Source: Propionivibrio soli (GTDB taxonomy: Bacteria; Pseudomonadota; Gammaproteobacteria; Burkholderiales; Rhodocyclaceae). From it: DNA of 64,000 nt. The notes under the pieces were generated by a model. The model was not told the origin of the DNA and did not search any database. It saw only the letters and a program-made list of their open reading frames with translations. Within the stretch, counting starts at the first letter, position 1; every line of letters starts with the position of its first letter. Both the position numbers and the translations under genes were made by a program. Location of the stretch: positions 178,013 to 242,012 of the forward strand of contig NZ_JANZKY010000008.1 in assembly GCF_025770765.1 (NCBI RefSeq). The letters run 5' to 3'. Of this stretch, positions 1-10,092 are shown piece after piece.

Positions 1-45
1 ATTCATGACGGTTATGTGCTCACGCTAAGGAAAGAAGTACGGCCC

Positions 46-84
46 AAAAGAAAGCTGTGCATCACCCCCACGATAATGCACAGC
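46..84 (-). terminator. Intrinsic terminator after the polyamine-type binding protein gene
   Basis: Read on the minus strand, a perfect 9-bp stem (GCTGTGCAT with ATGCACAGC, positions 84-76 and 62-54) with a 13-nt loop runs straight into TTTCTTTT (53-46). It lies about 45 nt past the stop of the minus-strand gene ending at 129, so it is most likely its terminator. Confidence 0.75.
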
Positions 85-128
85 CGTTTACATTTCGACG
101 ATTGTAAGAGAAGCGGGTTTGTCCGGCG

Positions 129-1283
129 CTACTGGCCTTTCTTAAACAACGTGTAGACGTTGCTCATCGACTCGCGTGCCTCGTTGCTGAAACTCGACGG
201 CGAGACCATCTTCTCCATGTTGGCAGCGTCCACGAAAACCGTCCTGTTCTCGGCGATCTCCGGCTTCACCTTGGCGATGCTCGCCTTGTTCGCCGTGGCG
301 TACGAGAGTTCGTTGGTCAGCGAAGCGGACACCTCAGGACGCAGGAAATAGTCGATGAACGCATGCGCGTTGTTCGGATGCTTGGCGTCCTTCGGAATGG
401 CAAGCGAGTCGAAGAAGATCAAGCCGCCCGTCTTCGGCAGCAAAACTTCGATCTGGTTATCGCTCTTGTTCTCGATCGCCCGACTACGCGCGATGTTCAT
501 GTCCCCCGCCCAACCAAGCGCAACGCAGGCTTTGCCCCCGGCCAAGTCGTCGATCATCGTACTCGTGAATAGCCGAATGTGCGGGCGAACCTTGGCCAGC
601 ATTTCTCCCGCAGCTTTGTGATCCGCTGGGTCGTTTGAATACGCATTCTTGCCGAGGTAATGCATGGCCGGCGGTATCACCTCGGTTGGCGAGTCGAGAT
701 AGGCAATGCCGCAGGACTTCAGTTTCTCGGTATACGTTGGATTGAAGACGAGATCCCAGGCGTTCTCCGGCATGGGCGTCGAACCAAGAGCCTTGGTGAC
801 CTTGGCCTTATTGATGCCTACCGTCGTGTAGCTCCAGGCCCACGGAACGAGATATTCGTTACCCGCGTCCACCGAAGCCAGCTTGCTCATGATCGCCGAA
901 TCGAGGTTTCCATAGTTGCTGATCTTCGATTTATCCAGCTTCATCAGCAGGCCACCGTCGATCTGCGACTTGGCGAAAACAGCGCCCGGAACGACGAGGT
1001 CGAATCCGCTATTGCCTGCCACCAACTTCGCATGCAGGCCCTCGTTGTTCTCGAATGTCTGATAGTTGACCTTGATGCCGGTTTCTTTTTCGAAATCGGC
1101 CACCATGTTGGACGAAATGTAGTCGGCCCAGTTATAGATATTGAGGACCTTCTCTTCCGCATTCGCCGGTGCGGCTGCCACCGGAGCGCTGGTTGCGGGT
1201 GCGGCGGGTGCCGCTTCCTCCTTTTTCCCACACCCTGCCAAAGCGGCCAAGGACAGTGCAAGAACCAGGATATTTCGTTTCAT
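129..1283 (-). CDS. Polyamine-type ABC transporter substrate-binding lipoprotein (PotF/PotD family)
   Basis: A 384-aa periplasmic binding protein of the PotD/PotF family, which captures putrescine or spermidine for an ABC importer. The N-terminus [21 protein letters not shown] is a lipoprotein signal with lipobox LAGC, followed by a low-complexity Ala/Pro linker. The mature part begins [11 protein letters not shown], the hallmark of the family, and later has [13 protein letters not shown] and ALGWAGDMN, typical of the ligand pocket. I chose the ATG at 1283 because it gives the signal peptide and has GGAG upstream; the frame stays open further upstream without a plausible leader. No permease or ATPase gene adjoins it, so it must work with components encoded elsewhere, or act as a sensor. 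The substrate is inferred from family only. Confidence 0.9.
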   Translation of the reverse strand: MKRNILVLALSLAALAGCGKKEEAAPAAPATSAPVAAAPANAEEKVLNIYNWADYISSNMVADFEKETGIKVNYQTFENNEGLHAKLVAGNSGFDLVVPGAVFAKSQIDGGLLMKLDKSKISNYGNLDSAIMSKLASVDAGNEYLVPWAWSYTTVGINKAKVTKALGSTPMPENAWDLVFNPTYTEKLKSCGIAYLDSPTEVIPPAMHYLGKNAYSNDPADHKAAGEMLAKVRPHIRLFTSTMIDDLAGGKACVALGWAGDMNIARSRAIENKSDNQIEVLLPKTGGLIFFDSLAIPKDAKHPNNAHAFIDYFLRPEVSASLTNELSYATANKASIAKVKPEIAENRTVFVDAANMEKMVSPSSFSNEARESMSNVYTLFKKGQ

Positions 1284-1565
1284 AGTTGTCGATTGCTCCA
1301 GGAAATGAGGCGAAATAAAGATCGGTTGCGGTCTGGTGATAAGACCTGGCAGGCGAACAATTTTATCCCGAATTGTTTGACGGATGAGCAAGGGAATCCC
1401 GATCCTTGCCACAAAATGAGACGAAACGTCTCCGCGATCATACTTTGGTCGAAAGAGGGATTCGTCGAAACCCTGACGTCTGGTTCCTTGAGACGAAGGC
1501 GCGATAGAATCTCTTGGTCACTCAGGCGCGCCATGCGCCCGAACGCTCACAGAAAGGAAAAGCCC
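1284..1565. promoter_or_regulatory. Divergent intergenic region with three inverted repeats
   Basis: This 282-bp gap separates the divergent binding-protein and glyoxalase genes and must hold both promoters. It contains three inverted repeats within 77 bp: AACAATT/AATTGTT at 1356-1377, GCAAGG/CCTTGC at 1388-1409, and GAGACG-AAA-CGTCTC at 1418-1432. The last half-site (GAGACGAA) recurs near 1490. I cannot name a regulator, and no -35/-10 pair stands out convincingly. Confidence 0.4.
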
Positions 1566-1949
1566 GTGAGAATCCTACATACGATGATCCGTGTCGGCGA
1601 CCTCGACCGATCCATCAAGTTTTACACCGAAGTTCTCGGCATGCGCGTCCTGCGCCGCCAGGACTATCCCGAAGGGAAATTTACGCTGGCCTTCGTCGGC
1701 TTTGGCGAAGAGAGCGAAGGCGCGGTCATTGAGTTGACGCATAACTGGGACACGCCGTCCTACGAACTAGGCAACGGCTTCGGTCATATCGCGCTGGCGG
1801 TCGACGACGCTTACGCCACCTGCGACCTGATCAAGAAACGCGGGGGGAAAGTCACCCGGGAAGCAGGCCCAATGAAACACGGGACGACAGTGATAGCATT
1901 TGTCGAAGATCCGGACGGCTACAAGATCGAGCTGATCGAGAGGAAATAA
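1566..1949 (+). CDS. gloA: Lactoylglutathione lyase (glyoxalase I)
   Basis: A 127-aa cytosolic enzyme that isomerises the methylglyoxal-glutathione hemithioacetal to S-lactoylglutathione, the first step of methylglyoxal detoxification. The start is the GTG at 1566, preceded by AGAAAGGAAA; the protein opens [20 protein letters not shown] as in characterised bacterial GloA. All four metal ligands are visible: His5, Glu56 (GAVIELTH), His74 (GFGHIALAV) and Glu122 (YKIELIE). The length matches the short Ni2+-dependent bacterial class. It stands alone, divergent from the polyamine-type binding protein. Recognition is strong. Confidence 0.96.
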   Translation: MRILHTMIRVGDLDRSIKFYTEVLGMRVLRRQDYPEGKFTLAFVGFGEESEGAVIELTHNWDTPSYELGNGFGHIALAVDDAYATCDLIKKRGGKVTREAGPMKHGTTVIAFVEDPDGYKIELIERK

Positions 1950-2157
1950 GTCGATCGCGGTCAGCGGGTGGCGGGGCAGCCGCGCCACGGCCCGAGCGAG
2001 TTCATGGAACGTGGTTTGCCTCAACAGCAACCAGGCGCAAGAGACCAGGACTGCGCAAAAGTGCCGGTTATCGACTGCCTAAGCGGGTCAGTGCGAGGCC
2101 GCAAATGACGGGCCGACACGCCGCAGGATGCCGAGTCCATAGCGGGGGAGAGATCAG

Positions 2158-3051
2158 GTGGATGTTCGCCGGCTGAAGTATTTCATTGCCATCGCGGAGG
2201 AGCGCAGCATCAGCCGCGCAGCGGAACGCCTACATATTACGCAACCGCCGCTCACCCGGCACATCCAATCCCTTGAGGAAGAACTGGGCGTTCAGCTCTT
2301 CATTCGCAACAGTGCGGGCGTTGAACTCACGCAGGCCGGCACGGCGCTGCTTGCCCATGCCCACAACATCAGCGCCCACGTTGAACTCGCGACGGAACAG
2401 ATCCGGCGAGTGGCCGTCGGGCAGGCCGGCCGGATTGATATCGGCGTTTTTGGTTCGGCAATGCTCAACATCGTGCCGCGTATATTGAGCGCATTCACCG
2501 CCAGCCATCCCGACGTCAAGGTCGTACTGCACAACGCGGCCAAACAAAGGCAGGTCGGCGCCCTGCATCAAGGAAGAATCCTGATCGCGTTCGACCGCTA
2601 TTTCCCTGACTCGCCGGACATCGAGACAGAGCTCATCTGCCGCGAACCGCTGTGGGTAGCACTCAACGCCAATCATCCGCTGAGCCGTCAGCATGAGATA
2701 ACGCTGGATGATCTGCGCGACCAACCGCTGATCGGCGAGCAAGACCAGAGCGTATTCATCGCCGGGCACGCGCTATTCGAGCATCACCGCTTCGAACCCA
2801 TGGTCGTTCAGAAGGCTACCGACCTCATCGCCGCGGCCGTCATGGTGGCCGGGGGATTTGGTTGCGCCTTGATCCCGGAATCCGTACTGAGTCTGCAGCT
2901 TCCTCAAGTGGTTTATCGGCCATTGAAAGCAACCGTCGAGTGCTCGATCGCCGTGCACTGTGCCTATCGAAAAGGAGAGGAATCCCCGCTCCTCAGGGAG
3001 ATGCTCGATGTCGTTCATGCGTATCGGCACGAAAACCGCCTTCCCGGCTAA
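2158..3051 (+). CDS. LysR-family transcriptional regulator, candidate regulator of the downstream TRAP operon
   Basis: A 297-aa LysR-type regulator. The winged helix-turn-helix lies at residues 1-60 (VRRLKYFIAIAEERSISRAA, then LHITQPPLTRHIQSLEEELG), and the rest is a type 2 periplasmic-binding-like effector domain. The N-terminus resembles the CatM/BenM/CbbR group. It starts at a GTG at 2158, with GGGGGAG a little upstream. It sits 388 bp before dctP on the same strand, and the gap contains a strong promoter with an inverted repeat just upstream, so it may control TRAP uptake. LysR regulators more often act on divergent genes, so this assignment is inference. Confidence 0.9.
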   Translation: MDVRRLKYFIAIAEERSISRAAERLHITQPPLTRHIQSLEEELGVQLFIRNSAGVELTQAGTALLAHAHNISAHVELATEQIRRVAVGQAGRIDIGVFGSAMLNIVPRILSAFTASHPDVKVVLHNAAKQRQVGALHQGRILIAFDRYFPDSPDIETELICREPLWVALNANHPLSRQHEITLDDLRDQPLIGEQDQSVFIAGHALFEHHRFEPMVVQKATDLIAAAVMVAGGFGCALIPESVLSLQLPQVVYRPLKATVECSIAVHCAYRKGEESPLLREMLDVVHAYRHENRLPG

Positions 3052-3208
3052 CACAGGGCTAACACATACCGAATAGGCATGACGGTCATTGTTTTTAGCA
3101 TTGGAAAGCATCCTCGTCTCTCAACATAATCGCGCCGCAAGATGGTAGGGTAACCATCGTCGGGGGAAGCAAGCTCACACTCGCCAGTCAAAAAACCGAG
3201 AGAGGTGA

Positions 3209-4414
<1,206 letters not shown>

Positions 4415-4443
4415 TCTGATCGTCGCTGTCGATGCCATAAAGT

Positions 4444-4478
4444 CCGAAGGTGTGAGATTTCCACCTTCGGCTTTTTTT
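4444..4478 (+). terminator. Intrinsic terminator or attenuator between dctP and dctQ
   Basis: CCGAAGGTG (4444-4452) pairs perfectly with CACCTTCGG (4462-4470) and is followed by seven T residues. It ends only 12 nt before the dctQ start, so read-through must supply dctQM. This fits high binding-protein to permease ratios. Confidence 0.85.
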
Positions 4479-4489
4479 GGAGTGAAGTA

Positions 4490-4984
4490 ATGGATTGGCT
4501 AACAAACCTTAACGCTCGGCTATCGCGCTGGGCGATGTATATTGCAGTCGCCTGCCTGCTGAGCATTGTGGCAGTTGTCGTTGGGTCTGTTATCTGGCGC
4601 TACATACTCAACGATGCCCCCGCGTGGTCGGAGCAAGTCGCACTCATCCTGGTTATCAACGTCGCTATGTTCGGTGCGGCGGCGGGTGTGCGTGACGAGG
4701 GGCATATCGGAATGGAGTCTTTGATTGGTCTCCTGCCGAAAAGCGTTCAATTCTGGGTCGGAAACCTGGTTGGTGTAATCACCATTTGCTTCGGTATATC
4801 GCTCGTGCTCGGATGCACCGCGATGGCCATTTCCGTGTGGTCAAACCTGATACCGACGCTTGGGATTTCAGAGGCCTACCGCTACATACCGTGTATCGTC
4901 GCTGGCGTTCTCATCATCATGTTCTCGGTCGAGCATCTGATTGCTATGTCGACCGATAAGGAAGTGGTCCCATCATGGCACTGA
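4490..4984 (+). CDS. dctQ: TRAP transporter small permease subunit DctQ
   Basis: A 164-aa inner-membrane protein with four predicted transmembrane segments (about residues 15-37, 48-66, 86-108 and 130-150). The motif WRYILNDAPAWSEQVALIL is the DctQ family signature (usually R-Y-x-x-x-x-x-x-x-W-x-E-E). It forms the transporter core with DctM and contacts the DctP receptor. The ATG at 4490 is preceded by GGAGTGAAG. Its 3' end overlaps dctM by 10 bp, which implies translational coupling. Confidence 0.93.
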   Translation: MDWLTNLNARLSRWAMYIAVACLLSIVAVVVGSVIWRYILNDAPAWSEQVALILVINVAMFGAAAGVRDEGHIGMESLIGLLPKSVQFWVGNLVGVITICFGISLVLGCTAMAISVWSNLIPTLGISEAYRYIPCIVAGVLIIMFSVEHLIAMSTDKEVVPSWH

Positions 4985-6333
4985 CCGTACTTTGCATTAG
5001 CTTCACCCTTTTTCTGCTGCTCGGGGTTCCGGTAGCGTTTTCGATTGCCCTGAGCTGCCTGGCGACGTACTGGGTTGAGGGCTTCCCTCTGGAACTCGCG
5101 TTCCAGAACATGATTTCCGGGATGAACGTGTTTTCGTTCCTCGCCATTCCGTTCTTCGTGTTTTCGGGCGAATTGATGCTGCATGGCGGCATCGCCGACA
5201 AGATTGTCAATTTCGCCCGTAATCTGGTGGGCCATTGGCGCGGCGGTTTGGGCATGGCAAACGTCGTCGCCTGCACGCTGTTCGGCGGTGTCTCGGGCTC
5301 CCCGGTGGCGGACGTCTCGGCCATGGGCGGTGTCATGATCCCGATGATGAAGAAGGAAGGTTACAGCGCCGACTACGCGGTCAACGTGACCACACACGCT
5401 GCCTTGTGCGGTGCTCTGATGCCAACCTCGCACAACATGATCATCTATGCGTTCGCCGCATCGAGCACGGCCGGCATGCTGGCCGGCCCGAACATCATGG
5501 TCAAGGGCGCCTCCATCGGCGAATTGATGTTCGCTGGCCTGCTGCCGGTTCTGGTCCTGATGGTCTGCATGCTGCTCGCCGCCTACTGGGTAGCGAAAAA
5601 GGAAGGCTACCCGCGCCGTCCCGATGGATCGAGCCAACTCGACAAGTTTGCCGGCTGGCATGCGGTCTTCACGTCGTTCATCTCTGCCATCCCCGGCATG
5701 CTGGTCGTCATCATCATTCTCGGTTGCATCATCGCCGGAGTGACGACAGCAACGGAGGCGGCCGGCATCGCGGTGACGTATTCCTTGCTGCTCACCTTCG
5801 TCGCCTACCGTACGATGGATTGGCACAAGCTGATGAAGGCGGCGGCTAAAGCCGCCAAGACCACCGGCGTCGTGCTGCTGCTGATCGGCGTGTCGACGAT
5901 GTTCCAGTACATCATGGCGATTCTGGAGATCCCGGATAAAACGGCGCAGGCGCTGCTCTCCGCGACCGATAACCCGTACGTGATGTTCTTCCTCATCAAC
6001 CTGATTCTGTTCCTGCTCGGCACCTTCATGGACATGGCGTCCACGATCCTGATCTGCACGCCGCTCTTCCTGCCCTTGTCTCTGCAAATGGGTATGGGGC
6101 CGGTCCAGTTCGGCATGGTCATGCTCCTCAACTGCGCGTTGGGACTGAACACCCCGCCAGTGGGAACGACGCAGTTTGTCGGATGCGCCATTGGGGAGGT
6201 TTCAGTCGAACAGGTGATGAAGAGCATTCTGCCGTTCTACGGCGCACTGTTCGCGGTCATGGCGGTGGTTACGTACGTGCCGGCTTTCTCGACCTGGCTT
6301 CCGAGCCTGATCAAGGGCGCACCGGTTTACTGA
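4975..6333 (+). CDS. dctM: TRAP transporter large permease subunit DctM
   Basis: A 452-aa inner-membrane protein with about 11-12 hydrophobic segments, the ion-coupled translocation subunit of the TRAP importer. Family motifs include FLAIPFFVFSGELM near the N-terminus, CTLFGGVSGSPVADVSAMGGVMIPMM, and LNCALGLNTPPVGTTQF near the C-terminus. The length is usual for DctM. It overlaps dctQ by 10 bp and is followed 21 nt later by a strong terminator, so it closes the operon. Confidence 0.95.
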   Translation: MALTVLCISFTLFLLLGVPVAFSIALSCLATYWVEGFPLELAFQNMISGMNVFSFLAIPFFVFSGELMLHGGIADKIVNFARNLVGHWRGGLGMANVVACTLFGGVSGSPVADVSAMGGVMIPMMKKEGYSADYAVNVTTHAALCGALMPTSHNMIIYAFAASSTAGMLAGPNIMVKGASIGELMFAGLLPVLVLMVCMLLAAYWVAKKEGYPRRPDGSSQLDKFAGWHAVFTSFISAIPGMLVVIIILGCIIAGVTTATEAAGIAVTYSLLLTFVAYRTMDWHKLMKAAAKAAKTTGVVLLLIGVSTMFQYIMAILEIPDKTAQALLSATDNPYVMFFLINLILFLLGTFMDMASTILICTPLFLPLSLQMGMGPVQFGMVMLLNCALGLNTPPVGTTQFVGCAIGEVSVEQVMKSILPFYGALFAVMAVVTYVPAFSTWLPSLIKGAPVY

Positions 6334-6354
6334 GCAAAGTCCTTGGTAAGCAAG

Positions 6355-6384
6355 AAACGGGACCTTCGGGTTCCGTTTTTTTTT
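6355..6384 (+). terminator. Intrinsic terminator of the TRAP operon
   Basis: AAACGGGACC (6355-6364), the stable tetraloop TTCG, and GGTTCCGTTT (6369-6378) form a 10-bp stem with one G-U pair, running into nine T residues (6376-6384). Confidence 0.9.
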
Positions 6385-6484
6385 GCCCTTGTTCTCTAAA
6401 ACCTCTTCTCGCAGTCTCGCGGTTCGCGTCCTATACTGGATTGCCCGCGCACCTTCTGCGGGCTCTTTATTAGGAGACTGAGAA

Positions 6485-6616
6485 ATGGGGAAATCGAAAG
6501 AAAGCACGAAGGAAACCAAGAAACAACCCACCAAGACCCCGAAGGAGAAAAAGGCCGCCAAGCTGGCCAAGAAGCATGCGGGGGCAGCTACACCGCTGGT
6601 CCCGAGTCATTCTTAG
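6485..6616 (+). CDS. Lysine-rich mini-protein (43 aa), function unknown
   Basis: A 43-residue ORF with AGGAG seven to eight bases before its ATG. The product is very basic, with about 14 Lys and no Cys or Trp: it starts MGKSKESTKETKKQPTK and continues KEKKAAKLAKKHAG. It has no signal peptide or membrane segment, and the composition suggests a disordered nucleic-acid or ribosome-associated peptide, which is a guess. Similar short Lys-rich ORFs are annotated as hypothetical in other proteobacteria, to my recollection. It lies between the TRAP terminator and a strong hairpin, so it is its own transcription unit. Confidence 0.6.
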   Translation: MGKSKESTKETKKQPTKTPKEKKAAKLAKKHAGAATPLVPSHS

Positions 6617-6624
6617 TCGTTCTC

Positions 6625-6651
6625 ATGCGGCGAACGTTCGGTTCGCCGCAT
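6625..6651 (+). terminator. Strong hairpin after the Lys-rich mini-gene
   Basis: A perfect 11-bp stem (ATGCGGCGAAC with GTTCGCCGCAT) with a 5-nt loop begins 8 nt after the stop codon. No U-run follows, so it may be an RNA-stabilising 3' structure or a Rho-assisted end rather than a classical terminator. Confidence 0.5.
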
Positions 6652-6778
6652 CCTTCATCCGGAGCCGGTTAAAGCAATTTGAATTGAAGCCACTTTTCGG
6701 CGGTGACGTTTCCGTCCTAAGCAGGTCACCGAACGAAACCGCGACCCATCGGGCTTCCGTGTCGCGCCCCAATCGGCC

Positions 6779-7300
6779 TTACTTCACTTCGTATTCGAAA
6801 CTCGCCGCCAACTGCCCCTCGACGATGACCTCGAGGTGCCTGCGCCCTGCAGGTTCGTTCGGCCCAATGGCCCATTCGCCGAAAATCTTGCCGTCAACGG
6901 GTACGAGCTGACGCTGGCTGACCTGGTTGCGTCTTGGCCAGTCGATTTCGACGGTTTCAAAGCCTGGTCGTTCCACCTTGCGAGCTTCGGCCGACTTCTC
7001 GGCTTTCGCGACGTTGGGCACGAGATACTCTTCGCGTACGCTCACGCTTCGTCTCGTCGTCCGCAGTTCGAGCACCCAGCCGTAACGTTGGCCTTCGCGA
7101 TGCGGCACAACACGCGTCGACCGGAACTGGACTTCATCCTTCTCTTTGGTATCGAAGAGGCCGAAGTCGGCCGCGACGATCTCAACGGCAGGCGGAGGCG
7201 GCGGAGCCGCTCCCAGCGCACCGGAGGAAAACGCGAGCACGGCACCAAACATCGCCGCCGAGCGAAGCATTCGGAATCCGAAACGCGACTGGCTATGCAT
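6779..7300 (-). CDS. Exported protein of unknown function (DUF3859-like)
   Basis: A 173-aa protein with a signal peptide (residues about 1-31, ending SSGALGAAPP) and a short proline stretch. The mature part has VPHREGQRYGWVLELRTTRR and the C-terminal FGEWAIGPNEPAGRRHLEVIVEGQLAASFEYEV, which looks like an Ig-type beta domain and resembles DUF3859. That match is from memory. It probably acts in the periplasm. Its ATG overlaps the stop of the upstream RcnB-like gene by one base (TAATG), so the two are translationally coupled. An internal ATG (MLRSAAMFG) is an alternative start. Confidence 0.6.
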   Translation of the reverse strand: MHSQSRFGFRMLRSAAMFGAVLAFSSGALGAAPPPPPAVEIVAADFGLFDTKEKDEVQFRSTRVVPHREGQRYGWVLELRTTRRSVSVREEYLVPNVAKAEKSAEARKVERPGFETVEIDWPRRNQVSQRQLVPVDGKIFGEWAIGPNEPAGRRHLEVIVEGQLAASFEYEVK

Positions 7301-7782
7301 TAGCGAACGATATCCTGAATCGCATCGATGACCATCGAGCTGCCCACGGCAATCAGCAGGATGTCGCCGGCCACCTGGACATAACGATGCCCAGGTGGAG
7401 GCGGCGGCATATGCACGACGAGATCGCGCGGAAGTTCGTAGTAGCGCACATCACGCGGAAGCGGTCTGCCGACGGCCCATTTCTTTGCCTGCCCGGGGGG
7501 CAGGCAGCCGTTGCGCTTTTTTGCCAAGCCGGGCGGGCAGTTCCCACGCCCCATTTCGGCGGAGTAATAGTCGCGTGCAACGGTACGGTCGTGATCCCCG
7601 AACCAGGCTTCGACACGCACGTCCGGCCCTCCAGGTCCACGGTCGCGATGCTCTTCGACATGCTGAGGACGTTCCTGATTGCCCCGTCCGTGCTTGTTCC
7701 CACCCTTCTCAGCAAGCGCCGTCGCAGGCGACAGTGCGAGCGCGGCAAGCAGAATGACGATTGTTTTCTTGTCGAAGAACAT
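7300..7782 (-). CDS. RcnB/CigR-like periplasmic protein
   Basis: A 160-aa protein with a signal peptide (FFDKKTIVILLAALALSPATALA), a His/Arg/Gly-rich middle and a C-terminal RcnB-like repeat: LPPGQAKKW, then LPRDVRYYELPRDL, PPPPPGHRYVQVAGDILLI and a terminal hydrophobic VGSSMVIDAIQDIV. This layout matches proteins annotated as RcnB or anti-virulence regulator CigR family. RcnB in E. coli affects Ni/Co homeostasis and CigR in Salmonella damps virulence; neither role can be transferred here with confidence. The ATG at 7782 has GAGGTG upstream. It is the first gene of a two-gene operon. Confidence 0.75.
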   Translation of the reverse strand: MFFDKKTIVILLAALALSPATALAEKGGNKHGRGNQERPQHVEEHRDRGPGGPDVRVEAWFGDHDRTVARDYYSAEMGRGNCPPGLAKKRNGCLPPGQAKKWAVGRPLPRDVRYYELPRDLVVHMPPPPPGHRYVQVAGDILLIAVGSSMVIDAIQDIVR

Positions 7783-8088
7783 GGCGAGCACCTCTTTATT
7801 TGGGTCTATTGTCAATGCCCTGAGCGACAGGACAGCCCGATTCTATACGACGCACCGCCCAGCCTCGGCGCGAATAGGTAACAAAATGCTACGCTGGCCG
7901 CGATGCGCTTGGATTCGTAATTGATGCCACGTCTGTGGCCCTGCCCCCGACGGGGGATGCTTAGTCTCGTCGTGCAACCCGCCCATCCCCGCCCAGGAGG
8001 CACGCCCTCTAGGGAATAGCCCGGCCGCTCTCCGCGCTTGCGATACCGCACAAGTCACGGCCGGGGAGCACCGATGTCGGCGGTTACT
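7783..8088. other. Intergenic region, nothing recognised
   Basis: A 306-bp gap between two minus-strand genes. It must carry the promoter of the RcnB-like operon and the end of the ggt transcript. I see a short G/C inverted pair near 7948 but no convincing terminator, RNA or ORF with a ribosome-binding site. Confidence 0.4.
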
Positions 8089-9858
8089 CTAGTAGCCGAC
8101 CGCCGCCCCGGACGGACGCCGGCCGTCATTTGCACCGTAGAAAAAACCGGAGCGGACGCGACCAGACACGGCCGCATCGTTACCCGAGCTGGCCGGTGAG
8201 ACACCCGCGGCTCCCGGCAGACCGATAAGGATCAGTTCCGCGGCGCCCCAGGGCGTCTGTTCCGTCATCTTGTAGCCCATGTCCTTTAGGACTTTCAACG
8301 TGTCGGCGGACAAGCCGCGGGTCTCGTAATACACCTCGTCCGGTAGCCATTGATGGTGAATGCGCGGCGCATCGACCGCCTCCTGCGGGGTCATGCCGTG
8401 ATCGATGATGTTGAGAGCCGTCTCCAGCGTGATCGTAATGATGCGTGAACCGCCCGGTGAGCCGAGCACCATGAAGGTCTTGCCGTCCTTCGTCACCAGC
8501 GTCGGCGACATCGAGGACAAAGGCCGCTTGCCGGGAACGATCGCGTTGGTCGCGCCCTGCACGAGACCGTACAGATTCTTTACGCCAGGCTTGACGGTAA
8601 AGTCGTCCATCTCGTTATTCAGGAAGAAGCCGGTTCCCGGCGCAATGACGACGGCGCCGAAGCGACCGTTGACGGTGTAAGTGGTCGACACCGCGTTCCC
8701 ATCCTTATCGACGATCGAATAGTGCGTCGTCTCGGTCTTCTCGTGCGGGGGCATTCCGGGCTGGACTTCAGATGACGGCGTCGCCTTGTCCGGCAGGATG
8801 CGAGCGCGAATGGCCGCCGCGTAATCGTCGCTGAGCAGGCGGTCGAGCGGATTGGTTACGAACGCCGGGTCGCCGAGAAAGGTATTGCGATCCATGAAGG
8901 CATGCCGCATCGCCTCGGCCATTACATGAATGGTGGCCGCCGAATTGAAGCCCATCGACTTGAGATCGTAGCCTTCGAGCGTGTTCAGAATCTGGCACAT
9001 CGTCGTGCCACCCGAACTGGGCGGCGGCGCCGAGAGGAAGACGTAACCGCGGTACTCGCACGATACCGGCTTACTCTCGCTGATCGCATAGTCGGCAAAG
9101 TCAGCCGCCGTCAAAAGTCCTCCGCCGAGCTTTGCCGCGGCTTCCACGACTTGCGGGATCTTGCCGTGGTAGAACGCGTCCGGTCCGCGCTTGGCGATCG
9201 CTTCCAACGCACGTGCGAGGTCCTTCTGCACGAGACGGTCGCCGGGTTGCAATGGTGTTCCGTCACGGCGCAGGAATAGGCGGGCGGATTCCGGGTCCTG
9301 TTTGAAGCGCTCGATCGTCGTGTCCAGAATGTCGGTATCGCCGCGGTTGAGAATGAAACCTTCCCGGGCGAGCTTGATGGCCGGCTTCATCACTCGTGCG
9401 CGGCTCATCGTTCCGTACTTCTGCAACGCCGTATCGAGACCAAGTACCGTACCCGGTACGCCCGCCGCGAGAAAGCCATACAGGCTCGCATCCTTCACCG
9501 GGTTGCCGGCGGCATCGAGGTACATGTTCGCCGTCGCCGCCGCCGGAGCCTTCTCGCGGAAGTTGATGAACACATCGCGTCCATCGGCCAGATGGATGGT
9601 CATGAAGCCGCCGCCGCCGATGTTTCCGCAGCAAGGATTCACCACCGCCTGGGCGTATCCGACCGCCACCGCCGCGTCGACCGCGTTACCTCCAGCCTTC
9701 AGGATATCGACACCGACTTTGGAGGCGAGATGTTGCGAGGTAACCACCATTCCGTTTTTCGCCTCGGCCGCCGGCAGCGATGCCGCCTGAGTAACGCCAA
9801 CGGATGAGAGCAACGAAACGGAAAGCACCAGATATCCGACGCATCGACGAACGCTCAT
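8089..9858 (-). CDS. ggt: Gamma-glutamyltranspeptidase
   Basis: A 589-aa periplasmic Ntn-hydrolase that cleaves the gamma-glutamyl bond of glutathione and transfers or hydrolyses it. It has a signal peptide (residues 1-26). The autoprocessing site is the TTHYSIVDKDGNAVSTTYT motif, where Thr377 would become the N-terminal nucleophile of the small subunit. GNIGGGGFM and SSMSPTLV/GSPGGSRIITITL are the other signature blocks. The ATG at 9858 follows AAGGAGAAAA. The C-terminal 40 residues after the usual GAAELI end are a low-complexity Ala/Ser/Gly tail. It is a monocistronic gene divergent from the esterase. Confidence 0.96.
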   Translation of the reverse strand: MSVRRCVGYLVLSVSLLSSVGVTQAASLPAAEAKNGMVVTSQHLASKVGVDILKAGGNAVDAAVAVGYAQAVVNPCCGNIGGGGFMTIHLADGRDVFINFREKAPAAATANMYLDAAGNPVKDASLYGFLAAGVPGTVLGLDTALQKYGTMSRARVMKPAIKLAREGFILNRGDTDILDTTIERFKQDPESARLFLRRDGTPLQPGDRLVQKDLARALEAIAKRGPDAFYHGKIPQVVEAAAKLGGGLLTAADFADYAISESKPVSCEYRGYVFLSAPPPSSGGTTMCQILNTLEGYDLKSMGFNSAATIHVMAEAMRHAFMDRNTFLGDPAFVTNPLDRLLSDDYAAAIRARILPDKATPSSEVQPGMPPHEKTETTHYSIVDKDGNAVSTTYTVNGRFGAVVIAPGTGFFLNNEMDDFTVKPGVKNLYGLVQGATNAIVPGKRPLSSMSPTLVTKDGKTFMVLGSPGGSRIITITLETALNIIDHGMTPQEAVDAPRIHHQWLPDEVYYETRGLSADTLKVLKDMGYKMTEQTPWGAAELILIGLPGAAGVSPASSGNDAAVSGRVRSGFFYGANDGRRPSGAAVGY

Positions 9859-10092
9859 TGTTTTCTCCTTGTAGAGGTGACCCGCCAGCACTCAGACGAG
9901 GGCCAGCGGAGTAACGTTCCCTGCCATCGAAGGCGGGGGCGCTACGTGGAGCGGCGGCAGACCGGATTCGTCATGCGCAGCCATTCCTTTCGCTGCCAGC
10001 GGCATCGCGTTACCATTCGGCGAGGCGGCCACGGCCGCTCACCCGAAACGCATACGACTCTGCACAGCTGTACCGCCAGCGTACGCCGAAAA

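Noticed and set aside
7941..7960. Possible terminator in the gap before ggt (CCCCC-GA-CGGGGG)
   Set aside because: The loop would be too short for a stable hairpin and no T-run follows on either strand.
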